Shown here: in pieces, positions 1 through 7,159 of the stretch
How positions within the stretch are numbered: the stretch's first letter is position 1
Layout of the letters: each line of letters opens with the position of its first letter
Assembly: GCA_964386505.1 (NCBI GenBank)
Contig: CAYLSM010000098.1
Location: forward strand, 1-15,448
Origin: JAJFUG01 sp964386505
Lineage (GTDB): Bacteria > Gemmatimonadota > Glassbacteria > GWA2-58-10
Length of the DNA stretch: 15,448 bases
Reading direction: 5' to 3'
Translations under genes and position numbers: made by a program
The notes under the pieces: model-generated
Database searches by the model: none
Told to the model about the DNA's origin: nothing
The model's input: the letters and a program-made list of their open reading frames with translations, nothing else

Positions 1-96
1 CAGGATGCGGCGGATCGAGTCGCGGAACAGGCGTGACACGATCAGCGAAACGCCCAGAGAGACTACGAAAGTCACCGCAAGCAAGGTGATGAACAT
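1..96 (-). CDS. N-terminus of a membrane-anchored protein (partial, runs off left edge)
   Basis: Reading the minus strand from the ATG at 96 gives 32 residues before the window ends. They begin MFITLLAVTFVVSLGVSLIV and continue SRLFRDSIRRIL. The first 20 residues form one hydrophobic segment, followed by an arginine-rich stretch, as in a small inner-membrane protein with its N-terminus anchored and the rest in the cytoplasm. A strong GGGGAGG ribosome site lies 4-5 bases upstream (about 101-107), so the start is well supported. It lies 43 bases downstream of the secreted lectin-fold gene on the same strand, so the two may be co-transcribed. The family cannot be recognised from this fragment. 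Confidence 0.6.
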   Translation of the reverse strand, partial: MFITLLAVTFVVSLGVSLIVSRLFRDSIRRIL

Positions 97-107
97 GTTT
101 CCTCCCC

Positions 108-120
108 GGAAACGGTTTCC
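108..120. promoter_or_regulatory. 13-bp perfect palindrome (possible operator) just upstream of the partial membrane gene
   Basis: GGAAAC-G-GTTTCC is a perfect inverted repeat with one central base. It abuts the ribosome site of the gene starting at 96. GAAAC/GTTTC half-sites with a central C/G resemble operators of LacI/GalR-type repressors, but no such regulator is in the window and the functional role is inference. A second inverted repeat, CAGCCG (120-125) / CGGCTG (132-137) with a 6-base loop, follows directly, so the whole gap between the two genes can fold. Confidence 0.3.
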
Positions 121-139
121 AGCCGCGAGGCCGGCTGTC

Positions 140-1006
140 TCAGCGGCTTTCGAGCTGGCCCACCGGGTCGGTGCTGATAACCAGGTCATCCACCCAGTAG
201 GTGCAGTCGTGCTCGCAGTAATGGATGTAGAGACCGAACTTGAACACGTTGAGCTTCAGGATGTCGCTGTCGCGCCAGCGGATTCCGCTCTGGCTGATCA
301 CCTTTGTCCCGTCCACCCAGAGCGCCTGCTCGCCGTCGGCCTTTCCCGGCTCGTTCAGCCGCACCAGCATCTCGAAACAGTACCAGCGCCCGCGCTCTAT
401 AAACAGCGGCGGCTCGGAGTAGATGCGGTTGCCCCAGTAGCGGCCATCCGGCGACTGCGCCATGTCGGGCCAGTAGGAGTAGAAACACAACCGGCCGGGA
501 GGCGCCAGGCTGTCCACGCGGGCCGGCTCCACGCTGGTGACGAAACGGTCGGTGCCGTTGGGCCGCTCACCCGCCCGCCCGAACCCCGAGCGCGGGTCAT
601 CCGTGCGGTGGCCGCCCAGCCCGCACCAGTGCATCTGGTGGCCCTGGTCGAAATCCGCGGCGAATTTGGCGTACCAGCGCACGTAGACCCGGTCCACGCC
701 GGGCAGGAACCAGGTCTGGATCCAGGAATCCGACTCCTTGTAGGCGTAGCCGTTGATTTTCTGCTCCGGTCCGCTGTGGGCGAACGAGGTCAGACGGTAG
801 GAGCGCCGTCCCGAGTGCACGAACTCGGGCCGGGTCTCGAACGAGGCCCGGGCGCTGTCCTGGCTCAGGCCCTCCCATTTTGCCCCCAGTACGCCGGACT
901 CGAAATCCTCGCTGAAAATAGTTTCAGCCTGCAAGAAGGGGACTGTCGGGACAAGCGGTATCGAAAGTACAAGCGCAGTCAGGGCAGCAAGTGGTGTCAG
1001 TCGCAT
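140..1006 (-). CDS. Secreted concanavalin A-like lectin/polysaccharide-lyase-fold protein
   Basis: The product is 288 residues. Residues 1-27 form a Sec signal peptide: a short basic start, a Leu/Val-rich core and a likely cut after LQA. The mature part opens with FSEDFESG and ends with YWVDDLVIS and PVGQ. Openings of the type 'EDFES' and ends of the type 'W.DD..IS...PIG' are typical of jelly-roll concanavalin A-like domains found in polysaccharide lyases and laminin-G-like carbohydrate-binding proteins. Many Trp/Tyr residues fit sugar binding. I see no diagnostic catalytic motif, so binding or cleavage remains open. An in-frame ATG exists upstream at 1144, but the ATG at 1006 has a GGAG ribosome site and immediately precedes the signal peptide, so it is preferred. 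It is divergent from the DUF1330 gene and leads into the partial membrane gene. Confidence 0.6.
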   Translation of the reverse strand: MRLTPLAALTALVLSIPLVPTVPFLQAETIFSEDFESGVLGAKWEGLSQDSARASFETRPEFVHSGRRSYRLTSFAHSGPEQKINGYAYKESDSWIQTWFLPGVDRVYVRWYAKFAADFDQGHQMHWCGLGGHRTDDPRSGFGRAGERPNGTDRFVTSVEPARVDSLAPPGRLCFYSYWPDMAQSPDGRYWGNRIYSEPPLFIERGRWYCFEMLVRLNEPGKADGEQALWVDGTKVISQSGIRWRDSDILKLNVFKFGLYIHYCEHDCTYWVDDLVISTDPVGQLESR

Positions 1007-1169
1007 AGGCTCCTCGCCGGGGGCGGAATGGAGGGACCGGAGCGGCGATTTTCGCTGCGCCGGTGCGGAAATTCGGATTATATTTACCAGACAATTCAGG
1101 GGCTTTCCCGCAGTCGTTCCGATGAAAGCCCGGACAACAGTCATGTCAACGAACGGAGAGGAAAGGGAA
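1007..1169. promoter_or_regulatory. Divergent intergenic region with candidate -10 for the secreted lectin-fold gene
   Basis: This 163-base gap separates two divergent genes and must hold both promoters. The only AT-rich patch (about 1070-1096) contains a perfect TATAAT on the minus strand (1082 to 1077), which would leave a leader of about 65 bases before the ATG at 1006. No good -35 box sits 16-18 bases upstream of it. No convincing plus-strand promoter for the DUF1330 gene could be picked out. Confidence 0.3.
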
Positions 1170-1469
1170 ATGCCAGTCTATTTCATCGCCGAGATAGCAG
1201 TCAAGGACCCCGAGACCTACAGGAAATATGTCAGCGCCGTACCGGACCTGGTCCGGGCCGCCGGGGGACGTTACCTGAGCCGCGGAGGCGCTGTCGAGAG
1301 CGTGTTCGGCGGCTGGCGCCCCGAGCGGCTGATCCTGATCGAGTTCCCCAGCCTGGCCCAGGCCCACGCGTTCCTGGACTCTCCCGAATACAGCCATGTC
1401 AAAAAATTCCGGGAGGCGTCCACCGAGAGCCGGGCGATAATAGTCGAGGGCTGCGCGCCGGAACTCTGA
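1170..1469 (+). CDS. DUF1330 family small protein
   Basis: The product is 99 residues starting MPVYFIAEI. It shows the DUF1330 (ferredoxin-like, dimeric alpha-beta barrel) pattern: a first strand MPVYFIAEIAV, then DPETYRKYVSAVPDLVRAAGG, a GG-R-YL strand, WRPERLILIEFPS, and a helix with A-FLDSPEY ending in R-AIIVEG. Size matches the family, whose biochemical role is not established. The open frame extends upstream to an ATG at 1122, but the family begins exactly at the Met at 1170. A purine-rich ribosome site (GGAGAGGAAAGGG) sits directly in front, so 1170 is the start. The gene converges on the serine dehydratase gene with only 19 bases between stop codons. Confidence 0.85.
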   Translation: MPVYFIAEIAVKDPETYRKYVSAVPDLVRAAGGRYLSRGGAVESVFGGWRPERLILIEFPSLAQAHAFLDSPEYSHVKKFREASTESRAIIVEGCAPEL

Positions 1470-1488
1470 CCCGCTGCCTGAGCCGGCC

Positions 1489-2721
1489 TCAGTGTCTGCG
1501 GCTCCGCAGCGCGGCCAGTCCGGCGCGGGAGGTCTCGCGGTAGTCGGCGCTCATGTCCTCGCCGGTGCGGCGCATGGTCTCGATCACCTCATCGAAACTT
1601 ATCCGGTGGGTGCCGTCCCCCTGAAGCGCGTAACCCGCGCTGGTGAACGCCCGGGTCGCCCCGGCGGCGTTGCGCTCGATACAGGGAATCTGCACGTAGC
1701 CCAGGATCGGGTCGCAGGTCATGCCCAGGGAGTGCTCCATCGCCATCTCGGCGGCATACTCCACCTGGCGCGGCGTTCCGCCCAGCACCTGGGCCGCGGC
1801 GGCCGCGGCCATGCTGCAGGCCGCCCCCACCTCGCCCTGGCAGCCCACCTGCGCGCCGGATATGGAAGCATTGGCCTTGATGAACGCCCCCACCGCACCG
1901 GCGGTGATCAGCGCGTTGAGGATATCCGTCTCGGGAACGCCCTCGCGCTCGTGAAGGTAGTAGAGCAGCCCGGGCAGCACCCCGGCCGAGCCGCAGGTGG
2001 GCGCGGTCACGATGGTGCCTCCGGCGGCGTTCTCCTCGATCACGGCCAGGGCGTAGGCGCTGATGAACCCGGTCTCGCGCAGGGGGCCTTTCATCTCCGC
2101 CGCCCTGCGGAACTTGTCCGGGGCGCGGCGGGTCACCTTGAGCGGCCCGGGCAGCACTCCCTCCAGGCCCAGGCCGCGCTCCACGGACTGGATCATGGCG
2201 CGCCAGATTCCGCCCAGCCAGGGACGGATGTCCCCCTCCAGGGCCTCGATCACCTGCCAGATGTGTTTCTGCTCCTCAGCGCAGACCAGCAGAAGGTCAT
2301 CCAGATGCTGGAACGGATAGACCACCCGCTCGCTCTCGCCCACCACGCCGGTCGCATCGGTCAACTCGCCGCCGCCGGTGGAGAACACGGTCCAGTCGGC
2401 GAACACCTTGCCCCGGCTGTCCAGGGCCTCCAGCCGAAGGCCGTTGGGGTGCTGGGGCAGGAAAGCCTCGGGTTTCCAGACAATCTTGCACTCGGTCGGG
2501 CGCAGCGCTTCGTGCACCGCGACATCGGTCAGGTGGCCCTTGCCCGTGGCGGCGAGGCTGCCATAGAGCGTGGCCCGGTAGCGCGCGGCTCCCTGGCCCG
2601 GGCCGTCCCGGAAAATCTCGGCGGCGCGGCGCGGCCCCATGCTGTGGCTGCTCGAGGGCCCCATGCCGACCCGGTAGATTTCGCGGATGCCGCGCACCGG
2701 CGGCTGAATTCTTTCTTCCAT
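1489..2721 (-). CDS. sdaA: L-serine dehydratase (L-serine ammonia-lyase), single-chain iron-sulfur type
   Basis: The 410-residue product would convert L-serine to pyruvate and ammonia in the cytoplasm using an oxygen-labile [4Fe-4S] cluster. The N-terminal beta domain carries GPSSSHSMGP (21-30), the family signature (usually GPSSSHTMGP). The alpha domain carries APTCGSAGVLPG (240-251), GAQVGCQGEVGAACSMAA (289-306) and LGMTCDPILGYVQIPCIERNA (332-352). Cys294, Cys336 and Cys347 have the 42/11 spacing of the three known cluster ligands. The C-terminus keeps the YRETS motif but ends GLAALRSRRH and lacks the terminal cysteine found in the best-studied homologues. The GGAGA ribosome site 9 bases upstream supports the ATG at 2721. 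A good promoter lies at 2798-2826. The 430-residue plus-strand open frame over the same region is a GC-bias shadow. Confidence 0.93.
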   Translation of the reverse strand: MEERIQPPVRGIREIYRVGMGPSSSHSMGPRRAAEIFRDGPGQGAARYRATLYGSLAATGKGHLTDVAVHEALRPTECKIVWKPEAFLPQHPNGLRLEALDSRGKVFADWTVFSTGGGELTDATGVVGESERVVYPFQHLDDLLLVCAEEQKHIWQVIEALEGDIRPWLGGIWRAMIQSVERGLGLEGVLPGPLKVTRRAPDKFRRAAEMKGPLRETGFISAYALAVIEENAAGGTIVTAPTCGSAGVLPGLLYYLHEREGVPETDILNALITAGAVGAFIKANASISGAQVGCQGEVGAACSMAAAAAAQVLGGTPRQVEYAAEMAMEHSLGMTCDPILGYVQIPCIERNAAGATRAFTSAGYALQGDGTHRISFDEVIETMRRTGEDMSADYRETSRAGLAALRSRRH

Positions 2722-2797
2722 AGCTTAATATCTCCATTCCGGCCTCGTGTTGCCGGACCTCAATTTTTGTGCGTTACAATCTGAAACGAGCTTATTA

Positions 2798-2826
2798 TTC
2801 TTAACGTGCGGAGAGCCGGATGTCAA
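2798..2826 (-). promoter_or_regulatory. Candidate sigma-70 promoter of the L-serine dehydratase gene
   Basis: On the minus strand a perfect TTGACA (2826 to 2821) is followed after exactly 17 bases by TAAGAA (2803 to 2798), itself followed by TAATAA. Transcription would start near 2790 and give a leader of about 70 bases. The leader contains a small hairpin with arms 2739-2743 (CCGGC) and 2752-2756 (GCCGG), just upstream of the ribosome site. Confidence 0.5.
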
Positions 2827-2906
2827 ACCCCGCGGCGCCAGGGGGCAAGCTTGACCCGCAGCCGTCAGCGTACAATTATAATTATGGCTGGAACTGTATG
2901 CCTGTA

Positions 2907-2962
2907 ATGTAGGGGCGGATCCATGTGTCCGCCCGGTCACACACTCGGGTGCGACCCTACAT
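2907..2962. repeat. 56-bp imperfect three-way-junction inverted repeat (REP/MITE-like element)
   Basis: Perfect 8-base outer arms ATGTAGGG (2907-2914) and CCCTACAT (2955-2962) enclose two inner hairpins. The first pairs GGGCGGA (2913-2919) with TCCGCCC (2928-2934) around an 8-base loop. The second pairs GGTC-A-CAC (2935-2942) with GTG-C-GACC (2949-2956) with one mismatch and a 6-base loop. The ends of the arms compete for a few bases. The outline (GTAGGG...CCCTAC with GC-rich inner stems) matches short dispersed intergenic repeats known from many environmental bacterial genomes. Only one copy lies in this window, so its repeated nature elsewhere in the genome is inference. Confidence 0.6.
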
Positions 2963-3131
2963 GAACCTGCACGCAGATTTTTCCCACACGCGCCCCAAAA
3001 ACAACCGCGGTGGCCGGATGCCGCAAAGGCGATCAGATTTCCGCAGAAATGATAGAAGGATTAAAAAGATAATAAGCGCAGAGAGCTTAAATATCTGACT
3101 TCTGAAATCTATCCGGTTAAAGGAGGCCCCC

Positions 3132-3464
3132 ATGCTGGCAGTGCATGTTCAGGTACAGGTCAAGCCCGAGGCGGTCGAGGCGTTCAAGGCCGCTACTCTT
3201 CTCAACGCCAAAGCCAGCCTGGGCGAGCCGGGCGTGGCGCGGTTCGATATCCTTCAGCGCGCGGATGACCCGACCCGTTTCGTGCTGGTGGAGGTCTACC
3301 GAACGGCCGGGGACCCGGCCCTGCACAAGCAGACCGCGCACTACGCCCGCTGGCGGGACACGGTTGAGACCATGATGGCCGCTCCGCGCACGTCCGAAAA
3401 ATTCGCTAACGTGTTCCCGGGTGAGGACGGCTGGGACAGCACGGTCAAGGGGAGCGCGCGATGA
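3132..3464 (+). CDS. Antibiotic biosynthesis monooxygenase (ABM) domain protein, YgiN/LsrG-like
   Basis: The 110-residue product has the dimeric ferredoxin-like ABM fold. It opens with a beta strand (MLAVHVQVQVKPE), then a helix, RFDILQRADDPTRFVLVEVYR, and the conserved HKQTAHYARWRDTVETMMAAPR stretch near residues 66-87. This pattern is shared with putative quinol monooxygenases and with LsrG-type isomerases. Known activities in the family differ (quinol oxidation, phospho-AI-2 isomerisation), so the reaction is not assigned. An AAAGGAGG ribosome site is well placed before the ATG. The stop codon overlaps the start of the next gene (ATGA at 3461-3464), so it is translationally coupled to the iron-dependent dehydrogenase and probably acts in the same oxidative or aldehyde pathway. 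Confidence 0.85.
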   Translation: MLAVHVQVQVKPEAVEAFKAATLLNAKASLGEPGVARFDILQRADDPTRFVLVEVYRTAGDPALHKQTAHYARWRDTVETMMAAPRTSEKFANVFPGEDGWDSTVKGSAR

Positions 3465-4627
3465 ATTTCGAGTTCGCCACCGCAGGCAGGATCGTGTTCG
3501 GGCCGGGGACCGCCGCGCAGCTTCCCGCGCTGGTGCAGGGCCTGGGCGGCAGTAAAGTGCTGGCAGTCACCGGCAGCGCGCCGGAACGCTGGAGCGCTCT
3601 GCTGGGGGGGCTGGATGCGGCCGGCTGCGCGGTCAGCGTGTTCCCGGTAAGCGGTGAGCCCTCCAGCCTGACCGTAACGGAGGGCCTGGCCCTGGCGCGC
3701 CGGGACAACTGCGACTGCGTGGTCGCCCTGGGCGGCGGCAGCGTGATCGACACGGGCAAGGCCGTGGCCGCTCTTCTTACCAACCCCGGCGAGATGCTGG
3801 ATTACCTGGAGGTGGTGGGTGCGGGCAAGCCGCTCACCCACCGTGCCGCGCCCTGCGTGGCTGTGCCCACCACGTCCGGAACCGGGGCCGAGGTGACCCG
3901 CAACTCGGTGCTGGGAATGCCGGGGCAGGGGGTGAAAGTGAGCCTGCGCAGCCCGCTCATGCTGCCCGCCGTGGCTCTGGTCGACCCGGAGCTGACTTTG
4001 ACGCTTCCTCCCGCGGTCACCGCCGCCACCGGGCTGGATGCCCTGACCCAGTTGTTTGAGGCCTTTGTCTGCCGCCGGGCCAACCCGTTCACGGATGGGT
4101 TCTGCCGGGAGGGCCTGGCGCGGGTGAGCCGTTCGCTGCGGCGGGCCTGCCATGACGGGACCGACCGGGCCGCGCGCGAGGACATGTCCCTGGCCGCGCT
4201 CCTGGGCGGCCTGGCCCTGGCCAACGCCGGGCTGGGGGCGGTACACGGCCTGGCCGCGCCCCTGGGCGGGATGCTGGGCGCGCCCCACGGCGCGGTCTGC
4301 GGCGCGCTCCTGCCCGCGATCATCGAGGCGAACCTGCGCGCGCTGGAAAGGGACCAGCCGGGTTCGGCGGCGCTGGAGCGTTTCCGCGAGGGGCTGTCCT
4401 TGATCGGTGTAAAAAGAGAGTCAAGTCCGGAGGATGCGGCGGAGCCTGTCAACGCGCTCTGCCGTGAGCTGGGCCAGCCCGGGCTGGCGGATTTCGGGCT
4501 GAAACGGGAGATGATCGGCGAGGTGGTGGAAAAAGGCCTCAAGGCCAGCAGCATGAAAGCCAACCCCGCAACACTCGGCACCGGGGAATTGGCCGCAGTG
4601 CTGGAGCGCAGCCTTCAGCCCGCCTGA
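3461..4627 (+). CDS. Iron-containing alcohol dehydrogenase family protein
   Basis: The 388-residue product has the length of group III Fe-dependent alcohol dehydrogenases. The N-terminal Rossmann-like half carries GGGSVIDTGKA (91-101), the NAD(P)-binding signature, and PTTSGTGAEVT (136-146). The helical C-terminal half carries the metal site: Asp193, His262 (AVHGLAAPLG) and His276 (GAPHGAVCGALLP). The position of the second usual ligand, in DALT-H, is Gln197 (DALTQLFEAFV). A Q here occurs in a recognisable subfamily and may change the metal or its affinity. The likely reaction is interconversion of an alcohol and aldehyde or ketone with NAD(P)H in the cytoplasm; the substrate is unknown. It overlaps the ABM gene by 4 bases. 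Its last 13 bases overlap the 3' end of the opposing sensor kinase gene, with no room for a terminator. Confidence 0.9.
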   Translation: MNFEFATAGRIVFGPGTAAQLPALVQGLGGSKVLAVTGSAPERWSALLGGLDAAGCAVSVFPVSGEPSSLTVTEGLALARRDNCDCVVALGGGSVIDTGKAVAALLTNPGEMLDYLEVVGAGKPLTHRAAPCVAVPTTSGTGAEVTRNSVLGMPGQGVKVSLRSPLMLPAVALVDPELTLTLPPAVTAATGLDALTQLFEAFVCRRANPFTDGFCREGLARVSRSLRRACHDGTDRAAREDMSLAALLGGLALANAGLGAVHGLAAPLGGMLGAPHGAVCGALLPAIIEANLRALERDQPGSAALERFREGLSLIGVKRESSPEDAAEPVNALCRELGQPGLADFGLKREMIGEVVEKGLKASSMKANPATLGTGELAAVLERSLQPA

Positions 4628-7107
4628 GCCGCGCCGCCGCTGCCGCGTGCGGACTTCTCCATCCCGCGCAGAAGGCGGCTCAGGTCATCCAGACGGTAGG
4701 GTTTGGAAACCACGTCCTTGAACCCCCATTGGGCCGGATTGGAGAGCACCGGGTCATTGGAATAGCCGCTGGAGACTACGGTATAGACCTCCGGGTCCAG
4801 TTCGAGCAGCCGCACCACCATCTCCTGGCCGCCCATCCCGCCCGGGACTGTCAGGTCCATGATCACCATCTCGAACGGCTCCCCGCTGGCCTGCGCCGCC
4901 TCGAAAAGGCGCAGGGCCGCGCCGCCCTCCTCGGCCTGGCTCACTGTCTGGCCCAGTCGCTCCAGCATCTTCGAGCAGATTTTACGCACCGGGGCCTCAT
5001 CGTCCATGATCAGTATCCGGTGTGCGCCAGTCGAGCGCTCGGCCTCCTGCGGCGTCTCCGGTTCCGGCTGCGCCTCCGACGCTGGGAGGAAGACACTGAA
5101 CACCGAGCCTTTGCCGGGTTGCGAGGCCACCTCGATCCAGCCGCCGTGACGTTTGACGATCGAGTAGGCGGTAGCCAGTCCCAGCCCTGTACCGCCCTTG
5201 CGCGTGGTGAAATAGGGGTCGAAAATCCGTACAAGATTCTCCTCAGGGATACCCTCGCCCGCATCCTCGACGCTCAGGCGGACAAAACCCGCCGCAGCAC
5301 TTTCCCCTTCCCCGGCGGGGCCTTTCCTTATATCCCCCGGACAGTTCTCGGCCTGCACAATAACCTTGCCGCCATCCGGCATGGCCTGACGGGCGTTGAT
5401 AAGAAGGTTGTCCAGCACCTGGACGATCTGCGAGGGATCGCCCTCCACCGGGCGCAGGTCGGGGGCGATCCGGGTCTCGAACGAGACATTCGCTCCGCGC
5501 AGGGCGAAACGGACCGCTTCCTCGATCTGGTTTCCCAGGGAGAGCGGGCGCTTGGCCGGCGCGCCGCCCCGGGCGAAAGTCAGGAGCTGCCCGGTCAGGT
5601 CTCTGGCCCGCAGTGTGGCGCTTTCACCCTCCTGCAGAATCCGTCCCACCTCGGACTCATCCCCCTCGATCAACCGGGCCAGGCTGATATTGCCCAGAAC
5701 GGTGGTGAGGATGTTGTTGAAATCGTGCGCGATCCCGCCGGCCAGAAGGCCGATCGATTCGAGCTTGGAGGTGCGGATACGTTCCTCCTCCATCTTCCTG
5801 CGATCGGTGATATCTGTCGCAATACCCTCCAGTGCCACCGGACGGCCGTTCTCGTCCCTTATCAGCACGTTGCGCTGCTCGATCCACTTTTCCTCGCCGC
5901 TGCGGGTAATGGTCAGGAATGCGATACTCTCCGGAATATTTCCCGCCAGCATCGCCTGCCATGTCTTTTGGAACGACTCGCGCTGAGAGGGAGGGATCAA
6001 TTTCTCAATCATCTTCGGTGTGTTGTAATATTCCTCCAGACTGTAACCGCTGATTCTTGCCGCGGATGGGTTCAGATATTCGTAACGGCCGTCCGGTAAT
6101 GACATACGGAAAATGATATCCCGGGCGTTCTCGGCGATGCGGCGAAAACGCTCCTCACTCTCGTGCAGGGCTTTCTGCGATTTCTGTCTTTCGGCCAACT
6201 CGCGGCTCAGTTCCGCGGTCCGCAGGGCAACCTGGCGGCGAAGGGAATAGTTCCAGACCACGCTGGCGGCGATAAGCACCAGGAAACCCAGAAGGATGTA
6301 GCGCATGTAGCGGAAAATGGGAGAGTAGAGCTGGCCGCTTTTATAGACACCGAACCATTTCATGTAGATGCGGTCGAAACGGTCCATGGTTGTGATCAGG
6401 GACAGGCCCTCGTTCAACTTCATCAGCAGGTCACGGTTGCCCTCCCGGACGGCGAAACAGTAATTCAGGCGGGCCAGCGGCTGGCCCACGGGACGGACCC
6501 CCTTCAGGCCGAGGTTACGGATGAAATATAAACCCTGCATCCGGGAGACCACAGCGCAATCCCCGTCGCCCATATCCAGCGTGCGCAGGGCCTGCTCCAG
6601 GCTGCCGACCCGGATTATGGCGCCGGCCATGGCGCTCCGCGTGACCAGGTCATCCGCGATATCGTCTTCCTGCACTATCACCCGGAGACCTTTCAGGTCA
6701 GTCAGGGAGTCGACCCGCAGGTTCTCCCGGGCAAAAGCCATGTAGGAGACCGTGATGAAAGGCACCGAGTAATCGATCAGGCTGTCACGTTCCGGCGAGT
6801 AGAACATCCCGGTGATTATGTCTATCCGGCCGGCCTCCAGATCGTGACGCACCTCGTTCCAGGGACCCAGCTCCACACGCAGGTCCAGCCCCATCACCGC
6901 GGCCACCTCGCGCAGGAGTTCCACGTTGAAACCGGTCGGGCGGCCCTGGTCATCAAGGTATTCGAATGGTGGGAAAGCGCTGTCACCGCGGACAAGCAGT
7001 GGATTGTTCCAGGCCGGAGCAGCCGGTGACTCGTCGAGTGCCAGCAGGCATAGACACAACGGCAGGATAAAACACAATCTGGCCCGCACAGCGGGGGAAA
7101 ACCGCAT
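4615..7107 (-). CDS. Hybrid sensor histidine kinase with SBP_bac_3 sensor, PAS and receiver domains
   Basis: The product is 830 residues, numbered from the ATG at 7107, which has GGAG 6 bases upstream; a GTG at 7119 is the alternative. Order: signal segment (about 8-30); periplasmic type-3 solute-binding domain (about 36-256, with FPPFEYLDDQGRPTGFNVEL and IDIITGMFYSPERDSLIDYS); one transmembrane helix (about 269-287); PAS domain (about 317-435); HisKA with GIAHDFNN and phospho-acceptor His461; HATPase with N box DNLLINARQA (566-575), DAGEGIP and GTGLGLA (639-645); receiver (about 697-815) with DDE, phospho-acceptor Asp751 (MDLTVPGGMGG) and Lys802. It probably senses a small solute such as an amino acid outside the membrane and passes phosphate from His461 to its own Asp751. 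No separate phosphotransfer or output regulator is encoded nearby, so the output is unknown. It diverges from the glycan operon. Confidence 0.92.
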   Translation of the reverse strand: MRFSPAVRARLCFILPLCLCLLALDESPAAPAWNNPLLVRGDSAFPPFEYLDDQGRPTGFNVELLREVAAVMGLDLRVELGPWNEVRHDLEAGRIDIITGMFYSPERDSLIDYSVPFITVSYMAFARENLRVDSLTDLKGLRVIVQEDDIADDLVTRSAMAGAIIRVGSLEQALRTLDMGDGDCAVVSRMQGLYFIRNLGLKGVRPVGQPLARLNYCFAVREGNRDLLMKLNEGLSLITTMDRFDRIYMKWFGVYKSGQLYSPIFRYMRYILLGFLVLIAASVVWNYSLRRQVALRTAELSRELAERQKSQKALHESEERFRRIAENARDIIFRMSLPDGRYEYLNPSAARISGYSLEEYYNTPKMIEKLIPPSQRESFQKTWQAMLAGNIPESIAFLTITRSGEEKWIEQRNVLIRDENGRPVALEGIATDITDRRKMEEERIRTSKLESIGLLAGGIAHDFNNILTTVLGNISLARLIEGDESEVGRILQEGESATLRARDLTGQLLTFARGGAPAKRPLSLGNQIEEAVRFALRGANVSFETRIAPDLRPVEGDPSQIVQVLDNLLINARQAMPDGGKVIVQAENCPGDIRKGPAGEGESAAAGFVRLSVEDAGEGIPEENLVRIFDPYFTTRKGGTGLGLATAYSIVKRHGGWIEVASQPGKGSVFSVFLPASEAQPEPETPQEAERSTGAHRILIMDDEAPVRKICSKMLERLGQTVSQAEEGGAALRLFEAAQASGEPFEMVIMDLTVPGGMGGQEMVVRLLELDPEVYTVVSSGYSNDPVLSNPAQWGFKDVVSKPYRLDDLSRLLRGMEKSARGSGGAAQAG

Positions 7108-7159
7108 TCCGCGCTCCACAGATTTATGGCGGAGACCATTTCAAGGGTGATTTCTTTAA

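Larger units (their letters stand above)
2722..3131. other. Long intergenic region between serine dehydratase and ABM-protein genes
   Basis: These 410 bases contain no credible gene. The left third holds the minus-strand promoter and leader of the serine dehydratase gene. The centre has an AT-rich patch (2871-2885) with the 10-base palindrome AATTATAATT, so TATAAT can be read on both strands; TTGACC (2851-2856) stands 20 bases before the plus-strand TATAAT at 2877-2882, longer than ideal for a promoter. A folded repeat occupies 2907-2962. The stretch 3040-3118 is moderately AT-rich and probably carries control signals of the downstream operon, but I cannot pick a confident -35/-10 pair there. 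Confidence 0.6.

Noticed and set aside
1478..1492. Possible bidirectional terminator between DUF1330 and serine dehydratase genes (CTGAG/CTCAG)
   Set aside because: Only a 5-base stem, overlapping the serine dehydratase stop codon, with no T-run on either side.
5..1543. 512-codon plus-strand open frame spanning the left part of the window
   Set aside because: It runs antisense to the secreted lectin-fold gene and out of frame through DUF1330; composition is Arg/Pro-rich and no family is recognisable.
1492..2784. 430-codon plus-strand open frame opposite the serine dehydratase gene
   Set aside because: Antisense shadow of a well-supported enzyme; low-complexity, His/Gly/Ala-rich translation without a domain.
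2725..2940. 71-codon minus-strand open frame upstream of serine dehydratase
   Set aside because: It crosses the promoter and the folded repeat, has no ribosome site or family resemblance, and looks like chance.
3341..4288. 315-codon minus-strand open frame opposite the alcohol dehydrogenase
   Set aside because: Antisense shadow rich in Gly/Gln/His/Arg, with no domain; the plus strand has NAD- and metal-binding motifs.
4729..6099. 456-codon plus-strand open frame inside the sensor kinase gene
   Set aside because: Antisense to kinase and receiver motifs that are clearly conserved on the minus strand.
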